Source of the DNA: Phycomyces nitens | Lineage: Eukaryota; Mucoromycota; Mucoromycetes; Mucorales; Phycomycetaceae | Assembly: GCA_022702545.1 (NCBI GenBank) | Contig: JAHRBC010000001.1 | Coordinates: 3,472,001-3,536,000 of the forward strand | DNA: 64,000 nucleotides | Direction: 5' to 3' | Part shown: positions 1 through 12,073 of the stretch, in pieces | How positions within the stretch are numbered: the first letter of the stretch is position 1 | Layout: the number at the start of each line of letters is the position of its first letter | Position numbers and translations under genes: made by a program | Notes under the pieces: model-generated | Seen by the model: the letters and a program-made list of their open reading frames with translations, nothing else | What the model was told of the DNA's origin: nothing | Databases searched by the model: none

Positions 1-586
1 ATAATATCCCAACATTAAAAGTCTTTAATTCCAAATGAAAACTGAATTAGGGATATATTAAAAGGTACATTTTGACAGTCATTTAAAAACTACAATATAT
101 CGAATTATTGGTATTTAATAAATTCTTCATGTTAGTTGTATTTACCAATACTTTTAGAATACAGATTGATAAACCCTGACTCTACTAAATTTTATTGTTT
201 CTGAATAAAGACCTTGGTTTATATTGCGTTTGTATGGACCCTTTAGAAAGTGAAACGAAATCTCGGAGGTTTCTTGGTCTTGAATTGAGGTAGACTAACT
301 TGGGTCTTTCTAATAAGCTATCGTACCATGAAACCCCGTGATGTTTAACCTTATTATTTGGCACTACCTAGAACAAATTTATGGAGTTAAACTTGGATAA
401 TACTTATTGATATATATCAGTTTCTTTATTTAATAAACTTCTATATGTACTTTTTTGTATGCAAATATGCATTATTCATAACAAAATAATAATACTTTGA
501 ATCTTGGCTATTTGTCTATTTCATTCCTTTCCTCAAGATTAACATGGTAGCCTGCTCCAGTGTCGATACTTTTGTATTATTCCCTA

Positions 587-793
587 TTAACACTTGTTTT
601 TAACAAGGTATAATATTCTCACACTAACTGAAGGTAATCCCAAAGCAGAAATAATGCTTAATATAGATATCGTGTATGTCTTCACCGTAGGCGAAGCAAC
701 AACAGCGTAAGCCCTTTTTTTTTTAGACCAAGCTCTCGAACGTTTCATGTTTATATGAAACACAGGTTTGCCAAGAGATACGCAGCTTGTCAA
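587..793 (-). pseudogene. Degenerate Tc1-like DDE transposase fragment
   Basis: The minus-strand translation contains INMKRSRAWSKKK and, after it, a segment with VKTYTISILSIISALGL. This resembles the part of Tc1/IS630-type DDE transposases after the first catalytic Asp, where an R-A-W/S-S-x-K-G stretch is followed by a strand reading I-x-I-L-G-A-I-S. There is no ATG. Flanking sequence towards position 150 can only be read with stops and frame changes, so this is an old relic. No terminal inverted repeats were found. The assignment rests on motif memory only. Confidence 0.45.
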
Positions 794-3700
794 AAAGTTT
801 ACGACATATTGTTTTTACATGAAAATCTAACCAATATATCCCTGAATATTTTCTAGATTTTTTTTTCAAAAAGATTATAAGCCTGCTATTCCGGTGTGAG
901 TATTATATTTGACCGTCATCGACAGTTCCACAAGACGCTTTCCTATCCTTGGCTTCAGCTACGAAATAGTGAACTACCTCAATATTTCCTTGTTCCTTGT
1001 TCAGAATATTTTACAGTTTGTCATTCACAGCTCTAAAATATAGCAAGCACTTGCCAATCTCACAAAATATAGCCAATATTTTTTTTCATTTATTTATTTA
1101 TTGGTATTCTTTAAGACTCACCGGCCGTCTTTATAACAAGATTATAAAGAATAGCACTAAGACAGTCTAAGGTTTCTCTTGCAGACTCAACCGGCTCAGG
1201 AATCGAAAGAGTGTACATGGTACACATTAACGTAAAACCTGGAATTTGACATAGAGCGCGTACTCAAAAGAAAATCGTTTTCTGCAATTAGCTGGCCATT
1301 AAAAGCCCCGCAAGATTGGTTGTCTAGTTGTGGGACTGAGCTGTGAAATGAATACAGAATTGTTGTTGTTTTTATTATTTTTATTAGGTAGGTTGATTTT
1401 CAATGTATTTAAAAACAATAATCTCACTCGGATGTTCATCGACTCTACCGACATTGCTTTTTCTCTTTGATTCTATTTTAAAAATAGTATAAGCTTATAC
1501 CTAAAACATAACGAAGTTTGGACCTCTCAGTAACACCAAGATCCACTGAGCATTCTACAAGTATCAATTACTTGCTGTTGCCCTGATAAAATTTGTTATA
1601 TTTATGCATTTTCAATTCATCTCAAGAAGTGTATCATGCACTGCATTGCATTGCACCGGTTAATACTGATATTAATATTAAAACAATCATCTTTAATCAT
1701 CCTCGAGGCGATTCCGAGTGCTCCGTTTAGGGTAGGGTGAAATATATAGATTTCCCAAAATATCATCCAATTTTTAAGAAAAGAAAAACAAAAATTCAGT
1801 TTTTATTTGAGAATCATGTGCGACACATCAGCCAAAGCGTACAAATGGAGTCAATAGTCCGTATAGTGAGTGATTATTTTTGTTAATTTAAAGGCGTCAA
1901 TGTAAATTCTCCTGCCATTGTATCACTTGCGCGTTATATTGATCGAAAACTTGCAAATTAAATAAACACGATATTGAAATTGTTTTAAAAAAGGAATTGG
2001 CTGGTAGTTCTATTCTACAACTGTGGATAGTCCATCGACGTAATTCTGCAAACTCAAATCATGGCATGGAAGAACTTTGGTCATAAAAGAATGGATCCAG
2101 TCCGTTGCTTTAAAATCTGATTTAATTTTAAATGGCCGTGTAACAGTTACCACTATACTTGTTAAAAAAAGTAAGAGGCTGTGTTTTAACAATAATTTGG
2201 ATATTGAAATCTAGATCTCTTGTTGGGATACAAGAATTACAGTGTAGTTTTGCTTTATTAGACCTAGTCAGTTGTACACACTTTAATACACACACAAATA
2301 CCCAACTACAAATCCACTAGTATTAATTGCCATTATTATTATATGATTATCAAGGAATCTAATTCATACTATATTTTGAATTCAAGTATTCCAAATCCCA
2401 TATAGAAATAGGTATATCCGGAAAGGCAAGTCATTACAACGTCAATTTGACAACATTGCTGTTTATTATAAACTCTTTTTTATTCTCTTGTTGTTGCTTT
2501 TACTATTATTTATCGACTCATGATAATCTCATTGGTTTGTAAGCTTAATAATATTTTTTTAAAAAAAGTTTATGATGATTAACGAGAATGAATCATCGTC
2601 AATTCAACTGATAAGTTCACTTTAGCCTATTTTTCTTTTCTATAATTTTTTTTAGTATTTTATCCAAATAGAATCTTTTAAAGGGGATGTGCATTTGAAC
2701 ATAGAAGATGTACTTGTGATAGGCATCATATTACATACTTTTCCATTGATCATTTCTATAAAGATCTTTACATTGACCTCATTCCCTTACCATTGAGACA
2801 GGATGTATCTATTAGTGATATTATTTGAAAAGCATGATTACCATTATTTATCGACTCTTGGCTATTTCTGTGGCAAAGGAACCTTATGCAATCTTATAGC
2901 ATAGCTCTTGTCCCAATGCAATATTACATGCCTCTAATGGAGAGTTGATCTTTCAATGAAACCTGTCCCTGCGTTAGTTTAGATTCTATGTATCTAGAAA
3001 TCTTGGTTTTTTCCTTTTCCTTTTCCTTTTTTCTGTACAAAGGCTGGTTGACTGTCGTATGGAATCATAATTTCCCATCAGTAATTAGACTCTTCAGTAA
3101 CAGATCTTTACAGCAAACCTAAAGCCATTACAAATATATTATTTCCTTAGTTTACGAATTATTTTATTCAAAGTTAATCAAGCAATGCATGCCGACGCAA
3201 TTCTTTGTGCTCAGTACATATCAGTCTCTTTTATTATTCAATCACAAAACAGCCAGTATTAATTTCATCTAATAATGAAATACGAACAGATATAAGCATC
3301 CTGATTGGCAATATATTGTTTGTATATTACTACCATTATAACTATTATGGTTTATAGAGTCCCTTGCATCAAACTTTTATTCTCGTAGAATATCATTCTC
3401 AAAGCGATCAATCAGGAGAATTTTGATCTACAATAACCGTAATACATTGAAAATTTTGATCCTTTTTAGATAGTCTCTAGTGATCTTTGTATATATATTT
3501 TTTAAAAAAAGAGAGATTTACAATGAATAATAAAAGGAGTCTATAACTGTGCTTTATACAAAGGCTGGTGAATGTGGTATGATGAGACTATACAATTACA
3601 TGACCACAAGGAACAATAATAATAATAAAAACCACCTTTTTGATATTTATTAGCATTTTATAAAAATATGCATCTTGGAACATTAGCAAATCATCAAGTA

Positions 3701-3975
3701 CTCAAATATCGGTAATAAAACCACTTGGATATTGTATCCCAGTATTAACAAATAAATAAAATAGATGATTAATCTCAAGCTTATTCCTGTAAGAATCCAG
3801 GTTTATCAAATGCCAACAGTTAAACTCTAATTAAAATTGTCTGGAAAGAGTTCCCTCTTTTGGACTGTCAGATATCATATCACTGTAATAGTTATCATGT
3901 ATTTAAAGTGCCTAGAAATCGTTTATCAACCAATAAAATGACGCACATAACTTGTATTTCAATGTCAATTCGAAA

Positions 3976-3985
3976 TATATAAAAA
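3976..3985 (+). promoter_or_regulatory. Possible TATA box upstream of the small ORF at 4149
   Basis: A TATATAAAAA element lies about 120-170 bp before the candidate start codons at 4094 and 4149. Many genes here have similar A/T elements, and the background is AT-rich, so this is weak evidence. Confidence 0.25.
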
Positions 3986-4148
3986 GTAGTTGTGCCTGAA
4001 ATATATATTACAAATTGAAAGTGTGAGTGTCGAGATTGTCTCTGTGAATTTTAAAAAAGAAAATATACGGTGGTTATACTTGATGAAATTGCCATGGAAT
4101 CTAGTCTTTTGGTAAAAAAAGTTGGTAGACAAACTTTCAAGTCTAATA

Positions 4149-4397
4149 ATGAGAAAGTCTTGTGGTATTTGGAATTCTATAACAATAGATGCGGATACCC
4201 CTTTTTTGGAATATGGACAAAGGGCTGATCAACTCGAATCTGAGGCTTATCTTTGTAATCAATCAAACAAATCACTTTCTCAAGAAAGGCTTCTTTTTTT
4301 TTCTGAATTGAAAGCAAGACTTTTTTATAGTTTAATGGCCGAAAGGGGCTTCCAAATAAGGCAAGCATATTTTGAACTTTATAGGTTACAACTTTAA
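4149..4397 (+). CDS. Hypothetical small ORF (82 aa), orphan
   Basis: This is an ATG-started open frame of 82 codons rich in Leu, Glu, Ser and Arg (for example FSELKARLFYSLMAERGF), followed by AT-rich sequence with AATAAA-like signals. The frame stays open upstream to 4116. A different ATG at 4094 opens an overlapping 42-codon frame that shifts relative to this one at an A-run (4114-4120). The locus could therefore be a small gene with a frameshift, a gene with an unrecognised intron, or chance. A TATA-like element lies upstream. No family is recognised and no function can be proposed. Confidence 0.3.
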   Translation: MRKSCGIWNSITIDADTPFLEYGQRADQLESEAYLCNQSNKSLSQERLLFFSELKARLFYSLMAERGFQIRQAYFELYRLQL

Positions 4398-4552
4398 AAA
4401 ATATTAAAATATTGGCATTTTTTTGTATACAGTTAATATTTGTATTACTAGCGCCCTTTTAATAAAATACATATGTATATTTTGCGCTTGCCGTCATTTC
4501 ATAATCTTAAAACATGATGTGCTTTTTGTGAAAGCATAATTTTACACAGAGA

Positions 4553-4561
4553 TATATAAAT
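4553..4561 (+). promoter_or_regulatory. TATA-like element of the DH-domain gene
   Basis: A TATATAAAT sequence about 50 bp before the ATG at 4612 is at a suitable distance for a core promoter with a short 5' leader. A pyrimidine-rich stretch lies between it and the ATG. Confidence 0.35.
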
Positions 4562-4611
4562 AAAATACCAATACACAAAACTAGATACCTTACTTCTCTT
4601 TCTCCAACACA

Positions 4612-5854
4612 ATGCCACCTCTGCTGCAATCCAACTGGGATTCTGTCCAGACTAGAGCCTGGGCATCTTCGACTGTCGATAGTTTCCTATGTGACCCTCA
4701 ACCCATCAGCTTCGAGCCAGCCCACCAAAATAAAAAGACCAACGCCGGCCGTCGGTCAATGTCAATAATCGAACAAAGTCTCCTCAGACCAACTCGGTCT
4801 CTTGAAGGCACTCGCTCAAAACCACGACCTCTTACTGCAAATAGCCATTTTGGAATCAGCCAAGATTGCCAAACAGCCACACCAACCTCTTCCCATAAAC
4901 TCAAGCGTGGCTGGACCTTTGACCAACTAGTCCTCCACTTTTTCACACCCACACACTCCCTCCGACGGAAAGTAGTACAGAAACAACAACAAGGCATTAT
5001 ACTGTGGCAAGACACTTTTCACGAATCTCTCCGGCTGCCAATCTCAAAGGTAACCACGCCACAGTCAGCCCAACAGCCACGGTCAGTCCAGCTGAAAAAA
5101 TTCATTCTCGATGAATTATTGACGACCGAAACAACATACCTCCAACACCTTCGGATGGCCAAGATGGTAAAGCAGTAAACAGTAGTCTTGGCATACTTAC
5201 CAACACATTTACTCTAGCTCTACATGGACCCTCTTTTGAAAGCAGCCCAGGCCACCCCCCCTCTACTCAATCTGCGCCTAGTAGAGTCAATTTTTGCATT
5301 TCTGCCTCAGTTGATTGTGCTGTCGACAAACCTGGTCGATTGGCTGACTAGATGCATCTGTTCATCGGATAAGGGCGTAGGTCAAGTGTTCTGTGAGATG
5401 GAAGGGCGGCTGGAGATCTACATTGGCTATGCTGCCAATTATGCAACGTGCCAAAGATCACTGGCCAAGGCAGACCGAAGTAGTGCTTACCGCCAAGTAA
5501 TCGAGGTAAGACACACAAATCTAGCATCCTTGAAAAAGGGGCCAGAAATTGTGCCATTCTAGTAAAGCTGGGTCGTGCTGAACTTTATATTCTAGGATTC
5601 ACGGCATAAAAAAGAATCGCACCGAATGGAGCTTTCGGATTATTTGATTGCGCCCATCCAACGTATCACTCGATATTGTCTATTATTCAAAGGTATTTCC
5701 GTTTAAAACATTTTTATATTTGTACAATATTAACCATATCAAAATTCTAGACCTTCAAAAGCATACCCCATCAACCGACCAAGACTACCCTAGCCTTGAC
5801 CGTTCATTAAAATGTCTTACTGCCCTTGCACTGGCAATGAACAATATCCAATAA
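4612..5854 (+). CDS. RhoGEF-like protein with a DH (Dbl homology) domain and no visible PH domain
   Basis: Probable guanine-nucleotide exchange factor for Rho-family GTPases (inferred from the domain). Exons are 4612-5166, 5218-5505, 5596-5692 and 5751-5854, giving about 347 aa. Residues 1-160 are low-complexity with no known domain. The DH domain starts near residue 162 with LDELLTTETTYLQHL, matching the first conserved DH helix. Exon 3 carries LSDYLIAPIQRITRYCLLFK, which closely matches the signature helix of DH domains (L-x-x-x-L-I-x-P-x-Q-R-I-x-R-Y). Introns use GT-AG and are 51-90 nt. The protein stops right after the last DH helix, so the PH domain that usually follows is absent. Whether it is catalytically active is unknown. 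Confidence 0.85.
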
Positions 5855-6490
5855 TTGGACCCATCAAGCAAATAATCCTCATATGTATCATATTCTTCAT
5901 ATTCTTCATCAATCAATAAAATTCTATATTTTTGTATATTTTAATTATGTATAAATTATTGACCCAAAACCAACTCTTGGACTGCATGTTTCAAGGGTTA
6001 TTGTTTGTGTATAATATAAAATTAAAATATAATATAATATTATAGAATAAAATGAATTACAATAAACTCATCACGTGAAAGATATTCTACATTTTGGACC
6101 GTTTGATACATGTGCCATTTGATGCACTCCTAACCATTAGAATATTGCTCTTTTACTTCTTTGGCATCTTGAACAAACTAGGGTTCGTAGAATAATTTTT
6201 GTTTTGGTACAATTTTCAAGTGAAAATAAATCATCGTAATAATATATACACTACCAATCATCTTATTTTATTTTATAGTATATTTCCCAACTCCCATGCA
6301 CCCAATTAAGCCCATCTCGTTTTTCAGTTTTTTTTATTTTTTTTGGTTGGCACGGTGGATTGACTCGGTGGAAAAATATTGCCTCTTTTAGACGTTCATC
6401 TTCCGCTTAATCTGGAGCCCAGAAATAATAAAACCAATAGACTTGCCAACCCTCTTCTCTTGTTCTTCCATCTTTTCTTTATCTACAGCC
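5855..6490. other. Intergenic region and SHMT promoter
   Basis: AT-rich spacer between the DH gene and SHMT. It has several AATAAA-like signals just after 5855 suitable for 3' end formation, and pyrimidine-rich sequence ahead of the SHMT start at 6491. No further gene is seen. Confidence 0.6.
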
Positions 6491-8463
6491 ATGCTTCGTT
6501 CTCTCTTGGCCCAGCGCACTTCAGTTGCCCGCATTTCCCGTTCTGCCCTCCAGACTGTAAGTGGGGCCGAGATTGTTTAAAGATTTTAAGAAAAAAATAT
6601 CTAATCTTTATACTTGTTGACAGCGCGCCTATGCTTTCCCTGCAGGCCAGAGAGAGGTAAGATATTAAAGAAAGGACATATCAAGAAGACATAATTTAAT
6701 CACACCACACAGTTCCTCAACGAGCGTCTCTCCCAAAACGACCCCGAGATGTTTGATATTATCGAAAAGGAAAAGAAGAGACAGCGTGAGAGCGTTGTCT
6801 TGATCCCATCAGAGGTATGACGCCAAACTACCTTGTTTTTTGATAGATTATCCTAACCCTCCCAAAGAACTTTACCTCTAGAGCTGTCATGGATGCTCTT
6901 GGCAGTGTGATGCAGAACAAGTACTCTGAAGGCTATCCCAATGCCAGGTAAGACAAGACAGACAGATAGATAGCATTAGGGTTTCCTAAACATGTTTAAA
7001 TTACCTAGATACTATGGTGGAAATGAGTTTATCGACATGTCTGAACTTCTCTGCCAAAAGAGAGCCCTGGAGGCCTTTAATCTCTCTACTGAAGAGTGGG
7101 GTGTTAATGTCCAGGCCTTGTCTGGTGCACCCGCAAACCTGTATGTCTATGGTGCCATCATGAAGCCCCACGACCGTCTCATGGGTCTTGATCTTCCCCA
7201 CGGTGGACAGTAAGTATTGTGATTAACAATTAACATGTCTAACCCCCCTTTTTTTTCCACAGTTTGTCTCACGGCTATCAAACCCCCACCAAGAAGATCT
7301 CTGCTGTGTCTACATACTTTGAGACCCTGCCTTATCGTCTGGATGAGTCAACTGGTCGCATTGACTATGATGCGTTGGAAGCAAATGCTCTCTTGTATCG
7401 TCCCAAGGTCATTGTGGCCGGTGCCAGTGCATACTCCCGCAATATCGATTACGCCCGCATGAAACAGGTCAGAAAAGAAATCATAGATCCAGTGGCGCTT
7501 CAAAGACCAGATTGACTAAGATCCGGGGTAAATAATATAATTAGATTGCCGACAAGGCTGGTGCTTACCTGATGGCCGACATGGCCCATATCTCTGGTGA
7601 GTTGGCAGAATATACAGCAAGTATTTTGGGGGGTAGAACTAATGAGTATCGATAGGTATGGTTGCTGCCGACCTCTTGCCTTCTCCATTCAAGTATGCCG
7701 ACATTGTCACCACCACCACCCACAAATCTCTCCGTGGTCCCCGTGGATCAATGATCTTCTTCCGCAAGGGTCTTCGTAGTGTGGATAAGAAGGGAAAGGG
7801 TAAGAAGACAGATAAATTAATGCTGGTTACTAACCTGTGAATAAAGAAACCTTTTATGACCTCGAGAACCCCATCAACCAGTCTGTCTTCCCTGGTCATC
7901 AGGGTGGACCTCACAACCACACCATCTCTGCTCTGTCTGTTGCCTTGAAGCAAGTCAAGTCTCCCTTGTACAAGGAATACCAGCAGCAGGTTCTCGTCAA
8001 CAACCAGGCATTTGCCACCGCATTCTTGGATCTTGGCTATGACCTTGTGTCTGGTGGAACCGACAACCATCTTTTGCTCGTCAACCTAAAGGCCAAGGGT
8101 ATCGATGGTGCCCGTGTGGAACGTATTCTCGAGTTGGTCAACATTGCTGCCAACAAGAACACGGTCCCTGGTGACAAGAGTGCCTTGATTCCCGGTGGTC
8201 TCCGTGTTGGTACTCCAGCCATGACCAGCCGTGGATTTAAGCCCGAAGATTTTGGAAAGGTCGTTTCTTTTATTGACCGTGCAGTAAACATTGCTCTTGC
8301 TGAGAAGGCCAAGGTAAAGGGTACCAAGCTTGCCAACTTTAAGGAGCACATTGGCGATGGTTCTCAGCTCAAGGAGGTCCAGGACTTGAAGAGTGAGGTT
8401 GCTGAATTCAGCCGTGGCTTCCCTACCGTTGGTTTCTACGAGAACGAGATGAAGTACGAGTAA
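6491..8463 (+). CDS. SHM1: Serine hydroxymethyltransferase, probably mitochondrial
   Basis: PLP enzyme that interconverts serine plus tetrahydrofolate with glycine plus methylene-tetrahydrofolate, feeding one-carbon metabolism. Nine exons: 6491-6556, 6624-6656, 6713-6814, 6868-6947, 7009-7209, 7263-7467, 7545-7596, 7656-7799 and 7847-8463, giving 499 aa. The N-terminus is Arg/Ser/Ala-rich without acidic residues ([20 protein letters not shown]), like a mitochondrial presequence. Family motifs include [12 protein letters not shown], the ALSGAPANL segment, [13 protein letters not shown] and the PLP-lysine loop [13 protein letters not shown], with Lys near residue 270. [11 protein letters not shown] and the C-terminal [12 protein letters not shown] are also present. 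Length matches the eukaryotic family. All introns are GT-AG. The mitochondrial isoform is inferred from the N-terminus. Confidence 0.97.
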
Positions 8464-8856
8464 AGACTACATATTTACATAATTTTATACATACATTTTC
8501 CCTATACAAAATATCAAACATTCCCCCCACCACACAACTTCAATACACCAGATATATATATACATATATACAGTTTTATATATCTATATAATAGACAAAT
8601 AAAATATAAAATATAAAAAAAAGGTCTTTTCTTTAGCGTGTCGTTTATTGATTAACAAAAAAGTCTTGAGCTATCATTAATCCAATTAAAATATAAAGCA
8701 TCGGCCCTTTTTTTCTCTTTTAATCAATGTCTCGGACCCTCACCTGTATGTTTCAATCCACACCAAATCAATTCTCCAGATCTCGGAAAGTCTTTTAAAA
8801 AGACATTTCTTGGCTTTTATTGCCCTCTTCTTCTTATCCTCAACATATTTAGCAAC
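8464..8856. other. Intergenic spacer
   Basis: AT-rich spacer with repeated TATATA and AATAAAATAT-type signals after the SHMT stop, and a pyrimidine-rich tract leading to the ATG at 8857. No coding pattern seen. Confidence 0.6.
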
Positions 8857-9573
8857 ATGGCTGTCCGAGACACAAATGTTGATCTCAGCAACCCTCATGA
8901 TTCGGATCAAGAGGCATCCAGGTCCCGTATAATAATGATCAGTATCGATGAACGTTCTGATTATGTGGTCAATTGGGCTCTGGAGAATTTTATTCGGCCA
9001 GAAACTGACATGGTAAGAGCAGTGTTATTTATCTTACTGATCACGATTACTTATATCATCTCAAAAAAACAAATAAAGGTTATCTTGGTCCATGTCCGTC
9101 ACTTGGACGTTCCTGTGGCTCCTTACATTAACCCAACAGGCTATATAGAAGATAATGACGAGGTTGGCCGAGAAGAGAGCCACCGTTTGCTTCGAACCCA
9201 TGCCAAGGAGCTCAAGAAGAGAAATGTAGGTCTATGAAGCGTCAACAATGGTATTAAGTCAAATATATTAGATCCTTTGTCGTGCAATTTCGATAATTGG
9301 TGAGCCCAAGGCCGAGATTATTCGTAAATCTCGTGAAGTTCAGGCTGATGTCTTGATTATGGGCTCACGCAAATTGGGAACCATCAAACGGTAAATACAA
9401 AACCCTAGAGTGCTGAAGCCTATTTTCTAACCCTCTTTTTAATATATATCAGTACTTTGCTTGGAAGTGTCAGTGACCACTGTGTCCACCACTGTGATTG
9501 TTCGGTTATCATTGCTAGTCCAAAAGATGCCGAGAATACAGTAAAGAGACACCATTCTTTCTTTTCAAAATAA
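8857..9573 (+). CDS. Universal stress protein (UspA-fold) domain protein
   Basis: Small nucleotide-binding-type stress protein, 180 aa, exons 8857-9012, 9079-9225, 9272-9390 and 9453-9573. The first strand reads RIIMISIDERSDYVVNWALENF, a typical USP beginning in which a hydrophobic strand precedes D-x-S-x-x-x-x-x-W-A. The C-terminal part has ADVLIMGSRKLGTIKRTLLGS and then SVIIA, fitting the USP ATP-binding signature G-2x-G-9x-G-(S/T). A short hydrophilic tail ending HHSFFSK follows. Phases agree across all four exons. It is convergent with the small cysteine-rich gene on the minus strand. The particular stress or ligand cannot be deduced. Confidence 0.92.
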
Positions 9574-9651
9574 CGGATATTATACTCTCTCTATAAATAT
9601 ATATATATTTTTAAATTTGAATATTAAAATCCAAACAAGTCCAGTCTGTGT

Positions 9652-9906
9652 TTATTCTTTTGAGGCTTCTGGCAGCTTGCATGTCTCACAGGGCTTGTCG
9701 GATTCTTTCTTTTGTCTTTATTAAAAATAACAATAACGCCATTAATAAAAATAAAAAGGAAATCTACAATCTCATTCTGCTTACTTTTCACGGCACTTGC
9801 GCTGAAAGTCATCCCATTCTTTACGGCACTTTGTTTGGTCATTATTGTTGGCCAGCAAGCATTGTTGCAATGGACTGGAATCGCAAGACTCTTTTTTGGC
9901 TGGCAT
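9652..9906 (-). CDS. Small cysteine-rich, CHCH-like protein (61 aa)
   Basis: Two-exon minus-strand gene: 9785-9906 (start) and 9652-9715, with a 69-nt GT-AG intron. The joined frame is 61 aa. It begins MPAKKESCDSSPLQQC and continues with CRKEWDDFQRKC and a CETC near the end. Paired cysteines spaced about ten residues apart in predicted helices (C16/C27/C38) resemble CHCH/twin-CX9C-type small proteins of the mitochondrial intermembrane space. The spacings here are CX7C, CX10C and CX10C, not canonical CX9C, so the exact family is unsettled. It overlaps antisense frames on the plus strand, but only the spliced minus-strand reading keeps a cysteine pattern and ends cleanly. Confidence 0.68.
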
Positions 9907-10268
9907 TAGTTTGACAGAAGAAAGGAAGACTAATGGAATACTAAACAGTCACCCGAGATTGAAAACGACAGACCATTCATATCCTATTTGCACTCCCCAA
10001 CCCATAAATAGTCATATAATCCACCTTTTACAACAAATTAAGTTGTACATATTTAAAAGTAATAATAGATAATAATAATACTATGGTTTGGAGATTATAT
10101 TCAAAAAAGTGTCAGGATCCCGGGGATTTTCATTAGATTGATTCACTGGTACAAAGAGGTTTGGACTATCTTGTTGTCTTGGAAACAAAACAAAAAAAGG
10201 TGAATTTTTGTAGGGTTTTATTCAATAGTGTTTTTACTTATTTATTTATTTATTTATTTGTATGTATG
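9907..10268. other. Intergenic spacer between two minus-strand genes
   Basis: AT-rich, with a TTTA tandem run near 10237-10260 just beyond the GSK-3 stop codon. No gene seen. Confidence 0.55.
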
Positions 10269-12073
10269 TTAAAGAGGAGGAATCTTGAGATCTTCGGCAG
10301 GAATAGGCTCAAAGCAGTTGACATCAATGCCACGCTCCAACAGCTCCTGTTCACAGTGAGGAGGTACAAGACGTCTGATAAGATCAGGTCGGATTGAAAG
10401 TTCTTTTTAAAAAAACAAGCTTAGTGTCTAGAATACAGACTTGGGATTATTATACGACTTACCGTGCTTGGAGAAATCAAGAACTGGAGGAAGAGGTCCT
10501 CCATTCTCAAGGCGGGTTGTGGGATCACGAATGGGATCAAAGAACGGGTGGCAGAGGGCCTCAATAGCGCTTATTCGTCTCTGGGGGTGGTACTGCAACA
10601 TTCTAGACAATAGATCTACTGCCTCGACTGTTGCACTCGAAAAGATCTATTATCTGTTAATTATTTCTGAACGTTCTTTTGTACTATAGAAACCATACCT
10701 TTTGAAGAGGATGAGGCTTGATCTGAGGGAACTTGTGCTCGACATAGCTTGCGTTCATGGCCGCAATCTCCTGTTTTGAAGGTGTACCGAGAATTTTGAT
10801 GATTTCCACCAACTGATCAATCCCACTATCTCCTGGAAAGAAAGGCTGTCCAAGAATCAATTCGGCCATTACACATCCAGTAGACCAAACGTCGATTGTG
10901 AGGGTGTAGTTTGTTGCTCCAAAGATAAGTTCGGGGGCACGGTAATATCTCGAGCAGATGTAAGACACATTTGGTTCACCTGGGACCAGTATCTTTGCAC
11001 TAAAAGACAAGAGAGAATAATAAATAAACTATTGATTTCGGATCCTGGCCAGGAATCAATCTATCGTTATCTTATTAGTTGGATGGAGTATATTCTTACC
11101 TTCCAAAATCACACATCTTGCATACTGCACTATCGACATTCAGCAACACATTCTGAGGCTTAATATCACGATGGCAGATGCCAAGGGAGTGAATGTAAGC
11201 CAATGATCGAATGACTTGGTACATGTAAATCTGAACTCGGAACATTGGCATGGGCTGCTTCATCTTTGCATAATGCCGAGTAGCGCGGTAAAGGGTGTCT
11301 GGCACATACTCCATCACCAGATTGAGGTAGACTTCATCCTCCTGTGAGTTGGTATTATTGATTAATGTCTATATCATTTCGTCAATCCTTCATCTCAACT
11401 TGCCTTGTTCTCCACTTGGTTGTAAAAGTAAGATTTAAGACGACAAACGTTGGGATGATCAACTAGACGCATAATCTGTAGCTCACGGTTCTGTAATGAC
11501 GATTGTTTAATATAGACCATCCCCTTGTTGTAGAGACCGGGTACCTTGATTATTTTACCTTGAAGCGTCTGTCCTGAAGGACTTTTTTGATTGCAGCATC
11601 TTCATCTGTGTCTGTGAGACGGGTCTGATAGACAACACCGAAAGAGCCATTGCCGGTAATCTTCTTGTTTACATAGTTTAGCTTGATTTGCTTGCCACTT
11701 TTTGCATCTTTAGCTACGACATGAACTATTTTAGTTGTATCGCTGGCTGTTTTGTATATCAAATGGTTTAGAATAGGAGATATTAGCCAATAAGCACAAG
11801 ACGGATGGTTGTGAAAGCGAGACAAAGGGTAGTTTGGAAAGGCTTTTTTCTATCATGAACCATCGTTCTTCTACTTGCCAGACATGTTTCAAAAAAGGGA
11901 ATCCAAATCCAATCCACAACCGCAAAAAAATATTAAAAAAAAAAGCCAAAAAAAGCTCGGTCCTTTTCTCCACATCACTTTGGGGAGTTACTGTTATGAC
12001 GTTCTGTGACTTTCGATATGGAACCACCTTGGACACCCTCTCTCTCTTTGACCAGCACTTTGACCCCCTTCAT
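10269..12073 (-). CDS. Glycogen synthase kinase-3 (GSK-3/Shaggy) family Ser/Thr kinase
   Basis: Exons in transcript order: 12028-12073 (tentative), 11559-11746, 11404-11490, 11100-11341, 10699-10999, 10463-10646 and 10269-10402, giving about 393 aa. Kinase motifs are the Gly-rich loop [10 protein letters not shown] (residues 47-56), ATP-binding Lys in AAIKKV (about 69), HRDIKPQN (164-171), DFG (185-187) and the activation loop [13 protein letters not shown]. The Tyr near 201 is the GSK-3 autophosphorylation position. LIFGATNYT and [17 protein letters not shown] are further GSK-3 signatures. The second intron has a GC donor (11342-11403). The first exon is the least certain. A 46-nt exon with ATG at 12073 joins in frame through a 281-nt intron, but other 5' exons are possible. 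Roles in the family include glycogen, meiosis and stress signalling. Confidence 0.95.

Larger units (their letters stand above)
1..4148. other. AT-rich intergenic region, no intact gene seen
   Basis: About 4 kb of AT-rich sequence with frequent stops in all frames, homopolymer runs and no multi-exon coding pattern like that of the genes further right. The only recognisable piece is a minus-strand transposase-like fragment around 587-793. A minus-strand open stretch at 2010-2192 lacks an ATG and resembles nothing I know. No tRNA or rRNA was recognised. Confidence 0.6.

Noticed and set aside
2010..2192. Minus-strand open frame of 60 codons
   Set aside because: Starts at TTG rather than ATG, has no splice context, domain or similarity. 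Most likely chance in AT-rich DNA.
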